Shown: one piece after another, positions 7,848 through 15,804 of the stretch
How the letters are laid out: each line of letters begins with the position of its first letter
Position numbering within the stretch: position 1 is the first letter of the stretch
Origin: DATESZ01 sp035283845
GTDB lineage: Bacteria > Desulfobacterota > Syntrophia > Syntrophales > JACQWR01
Assembly: GCA_035283845.1 (NCBI GenBank)
Contig: DATESZ010000070.1
Span: 1-24,881, forward strand
Reading direction: 5' to 3'
DNA: 24,881 nt
Made by a program: the position numbers and the translations under genes
The notes under the pieces: model-generated
What the model was told of the DNA's origin: nothing
Databases searched by the model: none
What the model saw: only the letters and a program-made list of their open reading frames with translations

Positions 7848-8946
7848 AAAACCGGATGTAAAGGGGAGGCTCCTGCCCCTTTTGCCCGACACCCTCAGAA
7901 TGGTTGCCTGGGAGGTTACGCGGAGCTGCAACCTGGCCTGCGTCCATTGCCGCGCCTCTGCGGAGTGCGGCCCCTATCAGGGGGAGCTTGATACGGGCCG
8001 CTGTAAAATGCTTCTTGATGAGATTGCCGCCTTCAGCGCACCCGTGGTGATCCTGACGGGCGGCGAGCCGCTTTTAAGGCCGGATATCTTTGAAATTGCC
8101 GCCTACGGTGAGAACAGAGGAATGCGGATGGTCATGGCGACGAACGGCACTCTCGTTACGGAAGAGATTGCCCGCAAGATCATTGATGCCGGCATCAGGC
8201 GGGTCAGCGTCAGCATTGACGGTCTGAACGCCGAAAGTCACGATGCCTTTCGCAAGGTGCCGGGCGCTTTTGCCGGGACGATGGCAGGTATCGAGGCGAT
8301 GAAAAAAGTCGGCCTGGAATTCCAGATCAATACCACTATAACCAAGGTGAATATTGACCAGATAAAGGGGATATTTGACCTCACCGTCAGTCTGGGAGCG
8401 GCGGCGCACCACATCTTCCTTCTTGTTCCTACGGGCCGGGGCAAGGAAATGGCCGACCAGGAGATCGCACCCGAGGCTTATGAAGAAACCCTCAACTGGT
8501 TTTACGAGGAAAGCCTCCGCTCACCCATTCAGCTCAAGGCTACCTGTGCGCCCCACTATTTCCGCATCTTCCATCAGCGGAAAGGTCCGGCGCAAATGGC
8601 GGCGGCGAAGCACGGGGCGGGTGCGGGCGCCCTGCATGCCATGACGCGCGGCTGCATGGGGGGAAGTTCCTTCTGCTTTATCTCGCACACCGGTCAGGTG
8701 CAGCCCTGCGGCTACTTAGAGCTGGATTGCGGCCAGATCAGGGAACGTAGTTTCGAGGATATATGGCATAACTCCGCTATATTCAAAGATTTACGTGATC
8801 TGAACCTCTATGGCGGAAAGTGCGGCCATTGCGAGTTCGTCCGGGTATGCGGCGGTTGTCGCGCTCGCGCCTATGAGATTAACGGGGATTATCTCTCGGA
8901 AGAGCCTTTTTGTGTTTATGAACCCAAAAGCCCATCCATTCGGTAA
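7837..8946 (+). CDS. ahbD: AhbD-type heme b synthase, radical SAM/SPASM
   Basis: AhbD oxidatively decarboxylates the two propionates of Fe-coproporphyrin III to heme in the siroheme-dependent pathway of sulfate reducers and other anaerobes. The start is placed at 7837 (MNDRKPD), 11 bases inside hemB; an in-frame ATG at 7789 is unlikely. The 369-residue protein shows the radical SAM cluster motif CNLACVHC (Cys31, 35, 38), the GGEPLLRPD SAM-binding motif, SVSIDGLNAESHD, and a C-terminal SPASM-type Cys set (GCMGGSSFCFIS, QPCGYLELDCG, KCGHCEFVRVCGGCRARAY, EPFC). Related radical SAM enzymes (NirJ for heme d1, PqqE-like) share parts of this, but the adjacency to hemB and the CVHCRASAECGPYQGELDT block favour AhbD. 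No ahbA/B/C is in the window. Confidence 0.9.
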   Translation: MNDRKPDVKGRLLPLLPDTLRMVAWEVTRSCNLACVHCRASAECGPYQGELDTGRCKMLLDEIAAFSAPVVILTGGEPLLRPDIFEIAAYGENRGMRMVMATNGTLVTEEIARKIIDAGIRRVSVSIDGLNAESHDAFRKVPGAFAGTMAGIEAMKKVGLEFQINTTITKVNIDQIKGIFDLTVSLGAAAHHIFLLVPTGRGKEMADQEIAPEAYEETLNWFYEESLRSPIQLKATCAPHYFRIFHQRKGPAQMAAAKHGAGAGALHAMTRGCMGGSSFCFISHTGQVQPCGYLELDCGQIRERSFEDIWHNSAIFKDLRDLNLYGGKCGHCEFVRVCGGCRARAYEINGDYLSEEPFCVYEPKSPSIR

Positions 8947-8959
8947 ATATGGACGCGAC

Positions 8960-10318
8960 ATGGCGGATAAACAAAGAATATTGGTGGTGGATGATGAAGA
9001 GAGCCACCGGATCATGCTGCGGGCCGTTTTGCAGGATGAAGGCTATGAGGTAGTTGAAGCGGCAGACGGCCTGGAGGCAGTGCAGTCCGTGGAGCAGGCG
9101 TCCTTCGATCTTGTCCTCATGGACATTCGCATGACAACCATGGACGGCATTGAAGCCCTAACGGACATTCGGCGAATAAGTCCCCTTTTACCCGTTATTA
9201 TCATGACGGCCTATGCCTCGGTGAAGACCGCCGTGGATGCGCTGAAGGCCGGCGCCTTTGATTATCTGACAAAACCCCTCGATATTGATGAGCTGAAAGT
9301 CCTTGTCGCCAAGGGGCTGGAGTATTATCATCTACATCAGGAAAACAGAGCCCTAAAGGAGCGCCTGGGAGACCGCTTTGATTTTTCCCGGATCGTGGGG
9401 CATAGCCGCAGGATGAAGGAACTCGTGGACACCCTTTCCCTCGTAGCGCCTTCCGACGCCACAGTGCTGATCCTCGGCGAGAGCGGAACGGGCAAGGAGG
9501 TAGTGGCCAATGCCATTCAACGGAACAGCTCGCGAGCTCAACAGCCCTTCATCAAGGTTTCCTGCGCCGCTTTGCCCGAGACGCTCCTGGAAAGCGAGCT
9601 TTTTGGCTATGAGAAGGGGGCTTTTACCGGCGCCGCCGTCCGTCGCGAAGGACGTTTCCAGCTTGCCCACCGGGGCACAATCTTCCTGGACGAGGTTGGA
9701 GAGATGAGCCCGACCACCCAGGCGAAGCTCCTGCGCGTCCTCTGCGAAAAGGAATTTGAGCCACTTGGCGGCACGCGAACGCTGAAGGCGGATGTCCGGA
9801 TCATTGCAGCCACAAACAGGGATCTGAAAAAGGATGTCCAGGAGGGGCGTTTTCGTGAAGACCTATTTTACCGTCTGAATGTTGTCCCCGTAACCGTGCC
9901 GCCGCTTCGGGAACGGAAAGAAGACATCCCCGATCTGGCCATGCATTTTTTTAACATTTTTTGCCAAAAGAACGGGAAGGAGCTGAAAAATATCTCCCCC
10001 AAGACGATGGACGTCCTTGTGCGTTATGAATGGCCGGGCAATATCCGCGAGCTGGAAAACTGCGTTGAAAGGGCGGTAATAATGGCCAGGCAAGAGATCA
10101 TCGTGCCGGAGGATCTGCCGCCGCACATCAGGGCCGCTGTCAGTGAGGATGAAGGGGAATTTAATCTTCCCCAGGGAATCAGCCTGGCAGAAGTGGAAAA
10201 GGTGCTGATATTAAAGACCCTTAGTGATGCCGGTGAAAACCGCACCAGGGCCGCTGAGATTCTTGGCATTAACCGTCGCACCCTGCAAAACAAGCTTAAG
10301 GAGTATGGCATCGTTTGA
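8960..10318 (+). CDS. NtrC-family sigma-54-dependent response regulator (orphan)
   Basis: A 452-residue activator. Order: receiver domain (residues about 6-117; acidic pair Asp11/Asp12, phospho-acceptor Asp55, Thr in IIMTAYAS, Lys in YLTKPLD), AAA+ domain with Walker A GESGTGKE and the sigma-54 contact loop YEKGAFTGA, Walker B TIFLDEVGEM, and a Fis-type helix-turn-helix (TRAAEILGINRRTLQNKLKEYGIV). The start at 8960 is chosen because the longer frame back to 8810 lies inside ahbD. Only 13 bases separate it from ahbD, so it is probably in the heme operon. No kinase is adjacent. One oddity: the usual Pro after the phospho-Asp (DIRMPxMDG) is Thr (DIRMTTMDG). Targets unknown. Confidence 0.95.
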   Translation: MADKQRILVVDDEESHRIMLRAVLQDEGYEVVEAADGLEAVQSVEQASFDLVLMDIRMTTMDGIEALTDIRRISPLLPVIIMTAYASVKTAVDALKAGAFDYLTKPLDIDELKVLVAKGLEYYHLHQENRALKERLGDRFDFSRIVGHSRRMKELVDTLSLVAPSDATVLILGESGTGKEVVANAIQRNSSRAQQPFIKVSCAALPETLLESELFGYEKGAFTGAAVRREGRFQLAHRGTIFLDEVGEMSPTTQAKLLRVLCEKEFEPLGGTRTLKADVRIIAATNRDLKKDVQEGRFREDLFYRLNVVPVTVPPLRERKEDIPDLAMHFFNIFCQKNGKELKNISPKTMDVLVRYEWPGNIRELENCVERAVIMARQEIIVPEDLPPHIRAAVSEDEGEFNLPQGISLAEVEKVLILKTLSDAGENRTRAAEILGINRRTLQNKLKEYGIV

Positions 10319-10430
10319 CGATTCCGTAAAAACCCCCATATTTGGTCAGCGTGATGATGGCGCTCCTTGGCGGGCAGGTTTATATTCCCCGGGCTACATA
10401 ATCAAAACTACCTTAATAAACCGGTTGTTA

Positions 10431-11189
10431 TCATCCTTTCCTGCCCACAGAGGCGAGATAAATCGTGAATTCATCCTGACCGTCAATCCTGAGGAGTTCG
10501 TCTATCCTTTCCTGATCATAAGCGGCAATTGCACAAGCTCCCGCATCTATTGCTTCACAGGCAAGATAAAGATTCTGGCAGACATGCCCGGCATCAATAG
10601 CAATGACCTTATGCGCGGCAATTCCATAGCGCCATTCCATTCTATATGGGATGTCTGTCCAGATAAAGGTAACGGCTGCTTCTTTCGGATATTGTTGACC
10701 AAGAACGGCTTGAACTATCTTTCTATCCAAGTTCTCCTCAGTAAATTCAAACAGGAGCTGATGCTCAAGGGGAAGGTAACGGTATATCCCCTGATCCATT
10801 CCCCGTATATTCAAAACACAGAGATATGTTTCAAGTGCATGGCGGCAGCCGGCAGAAGGAACCGTCCTTAGCGCATGACCGGGATCAAGTTTCTGCTTTA
10901 TGCCTTGGGTAGCCCATAAAAGGAAAGACATCTCTTCGATAGACATCGGCTTATCACTATAAGACCTGCGGCTTTCACGGTTCATGATGGCAGATTTAAC
11001 ATCAATTTCACCGATGTCCTTTAATTGGTCATACCGAGGAAGGTCAATTCGTTTGGCCTCTTTTTGGTAAAGTTTTTCGATAGGAGGAGGCGTAATTCCT
11101 CTGTTCTGATCAGTTTGAGAAAAATCGATGATCTTGCGGACGCTGTCTTTTAGAAATAATCGGTATTTTTTAGTGAGTTCTTTGTCCAT
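10431..11189 (-). CDS. SagB/ThcOx-type nitroreductase-family flavoprotein
   Basis: A 252-residue protein of the FMN-dependent nitroreductase fold. Seen: the Arg-rich FMN-phosphate site MNRESRRSYSDKPMS (residues about 69-83), ELLWAT-like LLWATQGI, the PSAGCRHALETYL block that is typical of the SagB/ThcOx branch, a YGIAAHKVIAIDAGHVCQNLYLA helix and the closing ASVGRKG. SagB proteins oxidise azolines in peptide natural products, but many stand-alone members have no known substrate, and no precursor peptide or cyclodehydratase gene is visible here. It is convergent with the regulator gene at 8960 and divergent from the acyl-CoA ligase. The ribosome site is weak. Confidence 0.85.
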   Translation of the reverse strand: MDKELTKKYRLFLKDSVRKIIDFSQTDQNRGITPPPIEKLYQKEAKRIDLPRYDQLKDIGEIDVKSAIMNRESRRSYSDKPMSIEEMSFLLWATQGIKQKLDPGHALRTVPSAGCRHALETYLCVLNIRGMDQGIYRYLPLEHQLLFEFTEENLDRKIVQAVLGQQYPKEAAVTFIWTDIPYRMEWRYGIAAHKVIAIDAGHVCQNLYLACEAIDAGACAIAAYDQERIDELLRIDGQDEFTIYLASVGRKG

Positions 11190-11397
11190 GTCTCTGATCT
11201 CGCTTAACGCTGCCCTGCCAGGAATTGTTACCGATAGGGTTCCTTAATGAATTCAGCATAGGCTTAGGGATGCTGAAGTTGAAACAATTTCTTCATATGT
11301 TCACGGTTAATGTATTAATGTAGAACCATTCGCGATCCGTCAAGTGTTTTTTACAGGCTAAAACTAATCCGATTATGGCGCCCTTTCAGTAAACTGG

Positions 11398-11426
11398 TTG
11401 AAAAAATTACCCCTTCGTGCTATGAA
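11398..11426 (+). promoter_or_regulatory. Sigma-70-like promoter for the acyl-CoA ligase operon
   Basis: TTGAAA (11398-11403), a 17-base spacer, then TATGAA (11421-11426): five of six and four of six matches to consensus. The predicted start is about 24 bases before the chosen ATG at 11457. The rest of 11190-11397 shows only short dyads and no gene. Confidence 0.45.
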
Positions 11427-11456
11427 GAGGGATAAACGGCGGGGGTGATGATTATC

Positions 11457-12926
11457 ATGAGTTTAGGACGGATGTTGGAAAAGAGCTGCGGGAAATTTCC
11501 GGAAAAAGTTGCCCTGATTCAGGAAGAAAGAAAACTTACTTACGCAAGCCTTGACAGGGCGGTGAACTCTCTCGGCAACAGGCTGAGGGAAGCGGGCATC
11601 CGGAAAGGCGACAGACTTGCCATCATGCTTCCCAACTGCCTTGAATTCGTCATCTCTTATTTTGCCGCCCAGAAAATCGGCGCCATAGCCGTTACCCTGA
11701 ATGTCTCTTCCACCCCCTATGAACTTCTCCATCTTCTGGGAAACAGCGATGCCGGAGGCCTCATTACGACGGCTATGCTGGCCGGAAAGTTTGAAGAAAT
11801 AAAAGACAGCCTGCCTCTGTGCAGGTACCTGCTCCTTTATGATGAGCAGCAAAGCCAATCTCCTTTTCAGCAGGCCATTGAAGAAGGTCCCTTTGCCCTT
11901 GCCATTCCGGAGATTAAAGGCGATGACCCGGCGGTGATGATCTATACTTCGGGCCTTACCGGCAAACCCCTCGGAGCCGTCCTGACCCATCATAATCTCC
12001 TGACCCAATCGGAGCTCCTGAAGGTCGTATGCGGCGCCACCGACAGAGATTGCGGACTTGCTCTCATTCCCCTGTTCCACTCCTTCGGCGCCGTAGTCAA
12101 CATGCTTTGCGCCATCCGCGTGGGCGCCAGCGTGGTTCTTATGGATAACTTTTCAGTAGAAGGAATTTTCAGTGCCATAGAAAAGGAAAAAATCACCTAT
12201 ATTGCCGCTGTGCCACGGCTTTTCCTGAGCATGATCATGCAGGCGGAACAAAAAAAACACGATCTTTCCTCTCTCACCTTGTGCATCAGCGGCGGGGCCG
12301 CCATGCCGCCTGCATACTTTCCCCGCTTCGAAGAAAAATTCGGCATAAAGATCATGGAAGGCTACGGACTTACTGAAGCCTCGCCTGTTTGTTCCTTTAC
12401 CAGGCCAAAGCGGGCGCATAAGCCAGGTTCCATTGGCACGGTCGTCCCCGGCGTGGAGGCAAGGGTTGTGGATAGTGAAGACCGTGAGTTGCCGGCGGGA
12501 GAAAAAGGGGAACTTGTCATCCGGGGCGATAACGTCATGAAGGGATATTACAAGGACGATGAAGCAACCAGTGAGGTAATGCGGAACGGGTGGCTGCACA
12601 CGGGCGACCTTGCCAGGGTTGACGAGGACGGATATATATTTATTACGGGTCTTAAGAAGAGGATGATCATTACGAGCGGCTTCAACGTTTATCCCCGGGA
12701 AGTGGAAATCGTCCTTAATATGCATCCTGCGGTAATAGAATCTTTAGCCGTCGGTAAGGCGGATCTCATGCGGGGTGAAGTGGTCAAGGCGCTGGTCGTA
12801 AAGAATCCGGAGGTGTCGGTGGAGGGAAAAGAACTGGTAAGGCATTGCCGGAAATATCTTTCTGCCTACAAAGTGCCGCGGGATATTGAATTTGTTGAAA
12901 ATATAAACCGGAGCAGTAAGTTGTAA
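11457..12926 (+). CDS. Acyl-CoA synthetase (AMP-forming, long-chain fatty acid ligase-like)
   Basis: Activates a carboxylic acid as its CoA thioester through an acyl-AMP. The start is set at 11457 because GGGGGTGAT (11441-11449) is an almost perfect anti-16S match seven bases upstream; the GTG and ATG at 11445 and 11448 lie inside that site. The 489-residue protein shows the P-loop YTSGLTGKPLG (163-173), PLFHSFG, ISGGAAMPP, EGYGLTEASPV, NGWLHTGDLARVDEDGYIFITGLKKRMI and NVYPREVE. Two departures from the family: in the P-loop the usual Thr and Lys of SGTTGKPKG are Leu, and the C-terminus stops at ENINRSSKL, without the usual GK(I/L)LR segment bearing the catalytic lysine. It may be weakened or altered. 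First gene of an operon with thiolase and enoyl-CoA hydratase. Confidence 0.92.
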   Translation: MSLGRMLEKSCGKFPEKVALIQEERKLTYASLDRAVNSLGNRLREAGIRKGDRLAIMLPNCLEFVISYFAAQKIGAIAVTLNVSSTPYELLHLLGNSDAGGLITTAMLAGKFEEIKDSLPLCRYLLLYDEQQSQSPFQQAIEEGPFALAIPEIKGDDPAVMIYTSGLTGKPLGAVLTHHNLLTQSELLKVVCGATDRDCGLALIPLFHSFGAVVNMLCAIRVGASVVLMDNFSVEGIFSAIEKEKITYIAAVPRLFLSMIMQAEQKKHDLSSLTLCISGGAAMPPAYFPRFEEKFGIKIMEGYGLTEASPVCSFTRPKRAHKPGSIGTVVPGVEARVVDSEDRELPAGEKGELVIRGDNVMKGYYKDDEATSEVMRNGWLHTGDLARVDEDGYIFITGLKKRMIITSGFNVYPREVEIVLNMHPAVIESLAVGKADLMRGEVVKALVVKNPEVSVEGKELVRHCRKYLSAYKVPRDIEFVENINRSSKL

Positions 12927-12966
12927 ATGACTGACTCCCAGCCTGCCGGAAAGAAGGTATAGTCAT

Positions 12967-14256
12967 ATGAAAGAGGTTGTTATCGTAAGCGGAGCGAGGA
13001 CTGCCGTCGGCAGTTTCGGCGGCGCCCTGAAGGGGGTAAAGGTTGTGGACATGGGAGCGCTGGTGATCAGAGAGGCCATTAAAAGGGCAGGACTGAGGCC
13101 CGCCGTCGATAATTTTATCAGATCATGCCGTCCCAAGGGCTTAGGCGATTTCGACATGACGGAAATCAATAAAAAATTTTACGATTACGATTCCTCATTG
13201 ACGCCCGTCTATTTCGATGAGTGCATAATGGGCAACGTGATCCAGGCCGGTCTCGGGCAAAATCCCGGCCGGCAGGCCTGTGTCTATGCCGGGCTGCCCG
13301 AGGAAACCAATGCGATAACTGTCAACAAGGTATGCGCTTCCGGCATGAAGGCCATAACGTTAGCCGCACAGATTATCAGGGTGGGAGATGGGGACATTAT
13401 CGTGGCCGGCGGGATGGAAAACATGTCCAACATTCCCTATGCCCTGCCCGAAGCCCGCTGGGGATACCGTATGAACATGCCCTTCGGTCAATTAGTTGAT
13501 TTGATGGTCCATGATGGCCTCTTCGAAATATTCAACAATTATCACATGGGATTTACAGCGGAGAATATCGCCGCAAAGTACGGCATTACGCGGCGGGAAC
13601 AGGATGAAATATCCCTCTTGAGCCATCAGCGCGCCCGGGCAGCCATTGACCGAGGCGCCGTAGCCGACGAAATTGTGCCGGTGGTCATCCCCCAGAAAAA
13701 AGGCGAACCGACGATCTTTGACGTGGATGAAAGGCCTATGGATACAAGCCTGGAAAAGATGGCCAAAATCCCCCCCGCTTTTAAAAAAGACGGCTCCGTT
13801 ACAGCGGGCAACGCTTCCGGCATCAACGACGGCGCCGCTGCGGTGGTCGTCATGAGCGCCGACAGAGCTAAGGAACTTGGCCTGGAACCGCTGGCCAAAA
13901 TTAAAGGATACGCCTCCGGCGGCGTCGATCCCGCCTATATGGGACTTGGTCCCGTGCCGGCGACACGGAAGGTTATGGGAAAACTTGGTCTAACCATGAA
14001 AGACATGGATATCATTGAATTAAATGAGGCCTTTGCCTGCCAGGCGATCGCCTGCCTGCGGGAGTTGGAGATTGATCTCGATAAATGCAACTTAAACGGC
14101 AGCGGCATCTCCATCGGTCATCCCGTGGGCGCCACGGGCGCCAGGATCACTTACAGCCTGGCTATGCAGATGAAGAAAAAAGACCTTAATCTTGGTCTGG
14201 CCACCCTCTGCATCGGCGGCGGGCAGGGGATGGCTATTGTGCTGGAGAGGGTATAA
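12967..14256 (+). CDS. Acetyl-CoA acetyltransferase / thiolase with an N-terminal insertion
   Basis: A 429-residue thiolase, cleaving or forming 3-ketoacyl-CoA. Catalytic residues are all visible: nucleophile Cys123 in NKVCASGMKAI, NEAFACQ, His385 in SIGHPVGATGAR and Cys415 in TLCIGGGQG. It is longer than the usual 390 or so residues because about 34 residues (roughly 48-83, ending SLTPVYFDE) are inserted between the helix after VVDMGALVIREAIKRAGL and the CIMGNVIQAGLGQNPGRQA strand. It lies 40 bases after the acyl-CoA ligase and 20 bases before the enoyl-CoA hydratase, so the three form a beta-oxidation or butyrate-type operon. Whether it runs in the degradative or synthetic direction cannot be told. 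Confidence 0.95.
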   Translation: MKEVVIVSGARTAVGSFGGALKGVKVVDMGALVIREAIKRAGLRPAVDNFIRSCRPKGLGDFDMTEINKKFYDYDSSLTPVYFDECIMGNVIQAGLGQNPGRQACVYAGLPEETNAITVNKVCASGMKAITLAAQIIRVGDGDIIVAGGMENMSNIPYALPEARWGYRMNMPFGQLVDLMVHDGLFEIFNNYHMGFTAENIAAKYGITRREQDEISLLSHQRARAAIDRGAVADEIVPVVIPQKKGEPTIFDVDERPMDTSLEKMAKIPPAFKKDGSVTAGNASGINDGAAAVVVMSADRAKELGLEPLAKIKGYASGGVDPAYMGLGPVPATRKVMGKLGLTMKDMDIIELNEAFACQAIACLRELEIDLDKCNLNGSGISIGHPVGATGARITYSLAMQMKKKDLNLGLATLCIGGGQGMAIVLERV

Positions 14257-14276
14257 AGGAAAGGAGAAGAGAAAAG

Positions 14277-15059
14277 ATGACTTACAAGAACATACTTTTT
14301 ACGGTAGAAGAGGGTATCGCCACGATCACCTTCAACAGGCCCAAGGCCATGAACGCGATGAATTCCGAAACCATGTCGGAACTTTTTGACGTGGCCGGGG
14401 TCTGCAAAAATGATGAAAATGTCAAGGTGTTGATCTTAACGGGCGCCGGAGAGAAGGCCTTTGTGGCCGGCGCCGACATATCGGAGATGCAGGACATGAG
14501 ACCGGCGGCGGCCCTGAGCTTTATGGAAAAGGGCAATGAGACGCTGCGACTTATTGAAACGATGCCCAAACCGTCCATCGCCGCGGTAAACGGCTATGCC
14601 CTCGGCGGCGGCGCTGAGATTTCCATGGCCTGCGATGTCAGGTTCGCCTCGGAAAATGCTGTTTTCGGACAGCCGGAAATATCGCTCGGCATGATGCCCG
14701 GTTGGGGGGGGACGCAGAGGCTGCCACGTCTGATCGGTATGGGAAGGGCGAAGGAACTGATCATGGGAGGCGCCCATATTGACGCGAAGCGGGCCTTTGA
14801 GGTCGGTCTGGTCAACAGGGTGCTTCCGGCGGACCAGCTTATGGCAGAGGCGAAGAAATTCGCGGTAAAACTTGCCGGTCTTGGCGGATTTGCCCTTAAG
14901 ATGATCAAGCAGAGCATCAATTTCGGCTACGACCTGTCCTTAGACAATGCCGTCCGGCTTGAGGTTGAATGCTGCGCCCAGTGTTTCAGCACCGATGACC
15001 AGAAGGAGGGGATGAAGGCCTTCCTGGAAAAGAGGAAACCCGGCTTCACCGGCCAGTAG
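14277..15059 (+). CDS. Enoyl-CoA hydratase (crotonase family)
   Basis: A 260-residue crotonase, full length. It hydrates trans-2-enoyl-CoA to 3-hydroxyacyl-CoA. Both catalytic glutamates are present: Glu114 in ALGGGAEISMACD and Glu134 in FGQPEISLGMMPGWGGTQRL. The oxyanion-hole segment AFVAGADISEMQ is also intact, so it is more likely a true hydratase than a dehydratase/isomerase relative. An AAAGGAGAAG ribosome site precedes it. It closes the ligase/thiolase/hydratase operon. Its last 45 bases occur again at 21835 and 24732, and its 3' end overlaps the remnant of a convergent acyl-CoA ligase gene on the minus strand. Confidence 0.96.
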   Translation: MTYKNILFTVEEGIATITFNRPKAMNAMNSETMSELFDVAGVCKNDENVKVLILTGAGEKAFVAGADISEMQDMRPAAALSFMEKGNETLRLIETMPKPSIAAVNGYALGGGAEISMACDVRFASENAVFGQPEISLGMMPGWGGTQRLPRLIGMGRAKELIMGGAHIDAKRAFEVGLVNRVLPADQLMAEAKKFAVKLAGLGGFALKMIKQSINFGYDLSLDNAVRLEVECCAQCFSTDDQKEGMKAFLEKRKPGFTGQ

Positions 15060-15089
15060 CTTTTCCCATCTTTTCTATTTCTTCCGCCC
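15015..15089. repeat. Direct repeat copy 1 (hydratase 3' end plus ligase 3' end)
   Basis: The segment 15028-15089 matches 24732-24793 over 62 bp with three mismatches, and 15015-15063 matches 21835-21883 over 49 bp with three mismatches. Here it is the end of the intact hydratase gene. The repeat may mark the left junction of the inserted two-component block. Confidence 0.8.
15046..15089 (-). pseudogene. Remnant of the C-terminus of a convergent acyl-CoA ligase
   Basis: On the minus strand this segment reads AEEIEKMGKATGR followed by a stop. That matches the end of the ligase entering the window at 24881 (AEEMEKMGKTTGR, stop). Upstream of base 15089 the similarity ends abruptly. It overlaps the hydratase 3' end, so the ancestral order was probably hydratase and ligase facing each other with overlapping ends. 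Confidence 0.7.
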
Positions 15090-15211
15090 ATTGGTTGAAT
15101 ATCGGGAAGAAAGCTTCGCCGGAAAAATTACTGCGGATATTTTATGTAAACTGGTTCCGGAAAACGCCTGAAGGAAAGTGGCTTTGGCCGGGATTGGGCG
15201 AGAACAGTAAT

Positions 15212-15355
15212 TCAGTAATTCCCCCATAATTCATCTTCTATATATTCGTCGAATTCCATCATCCTGCCTATGCCCCCGGCAGGGGCGATCTCCGCGATCC
15301 TGTTCGCCACCGAAGATACCAACTGTTGGTCATGGGAGCAGAAGAGAATCCTCAT
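15212..15355 (-). pseudogene. Fragment resembling the C-terminal part of an ABC-F ATPase
   Basis: The minus strand reads MRILFCSHDQQLVSSVANRI and then AEIAPAGGIGRMMEFDEYIE before a stop. ABC-F proteins end their second ATPase domain with such a SHD switch-His motif, ANRIIEI and a MMxFDEYLE segment. There is no Walker A, signature motif or normal length, and the frame opens only about 40 bases further upstream, so this is a leftover. The rest of 15094-15430 shows no gene. It suggests rearranged flanking DNA next to the repeat junction. Confidence 0.5.
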
Positions 15356-15419
15356 TGGGAAGGCAATCTCACCCCAGTTACCGCCTAAAAGAGTTTGGTG
15401 AACCTATCAGTTTAACAGG

Positions 15420-15457
15420 GTGCAAAATAATGCTCATTATGTGCAAAGGATTGCACA
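15420..15457. promoter_or_regulatory. Enhancer-like palindrome upstream of the lipoprotein operon
   Basis: TGTGCAA-AGGA-TTGCACA (15440-15457) is a perfect 7-bp-arm palindrome. A further GTGCAAAA half site starts at 15420, 21 bp (two helical turns) earlier. Its centre lies 82.5 bp upstream of the TGGCATG element. NtrC-type activators bind such TGCA dyads. The same layout recurs at 20174-20189. Confidence 0.6.
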
Positions 15458-15530
15458 AATTTTGTCTTCCGTATTGACCTTCAAAATATTAAACGATGTA
15501 AAATAAGATAGTTGCAAAGTTTATGATTGT

Positions 15531-15546
15531 TGGCATGAACCTTGGT
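15531..15546 (+). promoter_or_regulatory. Sigma-54-like promoter
   Basis: TGGCATGAACCTTGGT fits the -24/-12 pattern (TGGCAYR-N4-TTGCW) except that the -12 C is G. It begins 60 bases before the first ATG at 15591 and is conserved in position in the downstream cassette. Confidence 0.5.
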
Positions 15547-15635
15547 ATACCTTCCTGCAGAAATATAACGTCCCAAGGAGGAAGAAACAGATGAAAAGAT
15601 TTGACAATACGCAGGCAAGGCAAAGGAGGCGCTAT

Positions 15636-15785
15636 ATGAAAAACAAGGTGTTGAAAGCATTTATCACAATGATAATCATAGTCTTTTTAGGAGTTACTTT
15701 GGTTGCATGCGGTGGCGGCAGCGGCGACGTTGTCGGCAGTTCCGGCAGCACAACAAACGGCACGCTGACAGGCAGTGGCCAATAG
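15636..15785 (+). CDS. Very small lipoprotein
   Basis: A 49-residue precursor with a basic start (MKNKVLKAF), a hydrophobic core and the lipobox LVAC, so signal peptidase II would leave a lipid-anchored peptide of about 25 residues made almost only of Gly, Ser, Thr and Asn. The start at 15636 is preferred since AAAGGAGG sits six bases upstream and gives a normal signal peptide. A second start at 15591, with its own AAGGAGG, would add 15 residues in frame; that ATG is the positional twin of the leader peptide at 20324. It is first in an operon with the 528-residue secreted protein. Function unknown. Confidence 0.65.
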   Translation: MKNKVLKAFITMIIIVFLGVTLVACGGGSGDVVGSSGSTTNGTLTGSGQ

Positions 15786-15804
15786 CAGAAAGGAGGAAAC
15801 AACA

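Noticed and set aside
15591..15660. Twin-arginine (Tat) signal in the longer lipoprotein start (RQRRRYMK)
   Set aside because: The motif does not fit SRRxFLK spacing and the second ATG with AAAGGAGG gives a standard lipoprotein signal.
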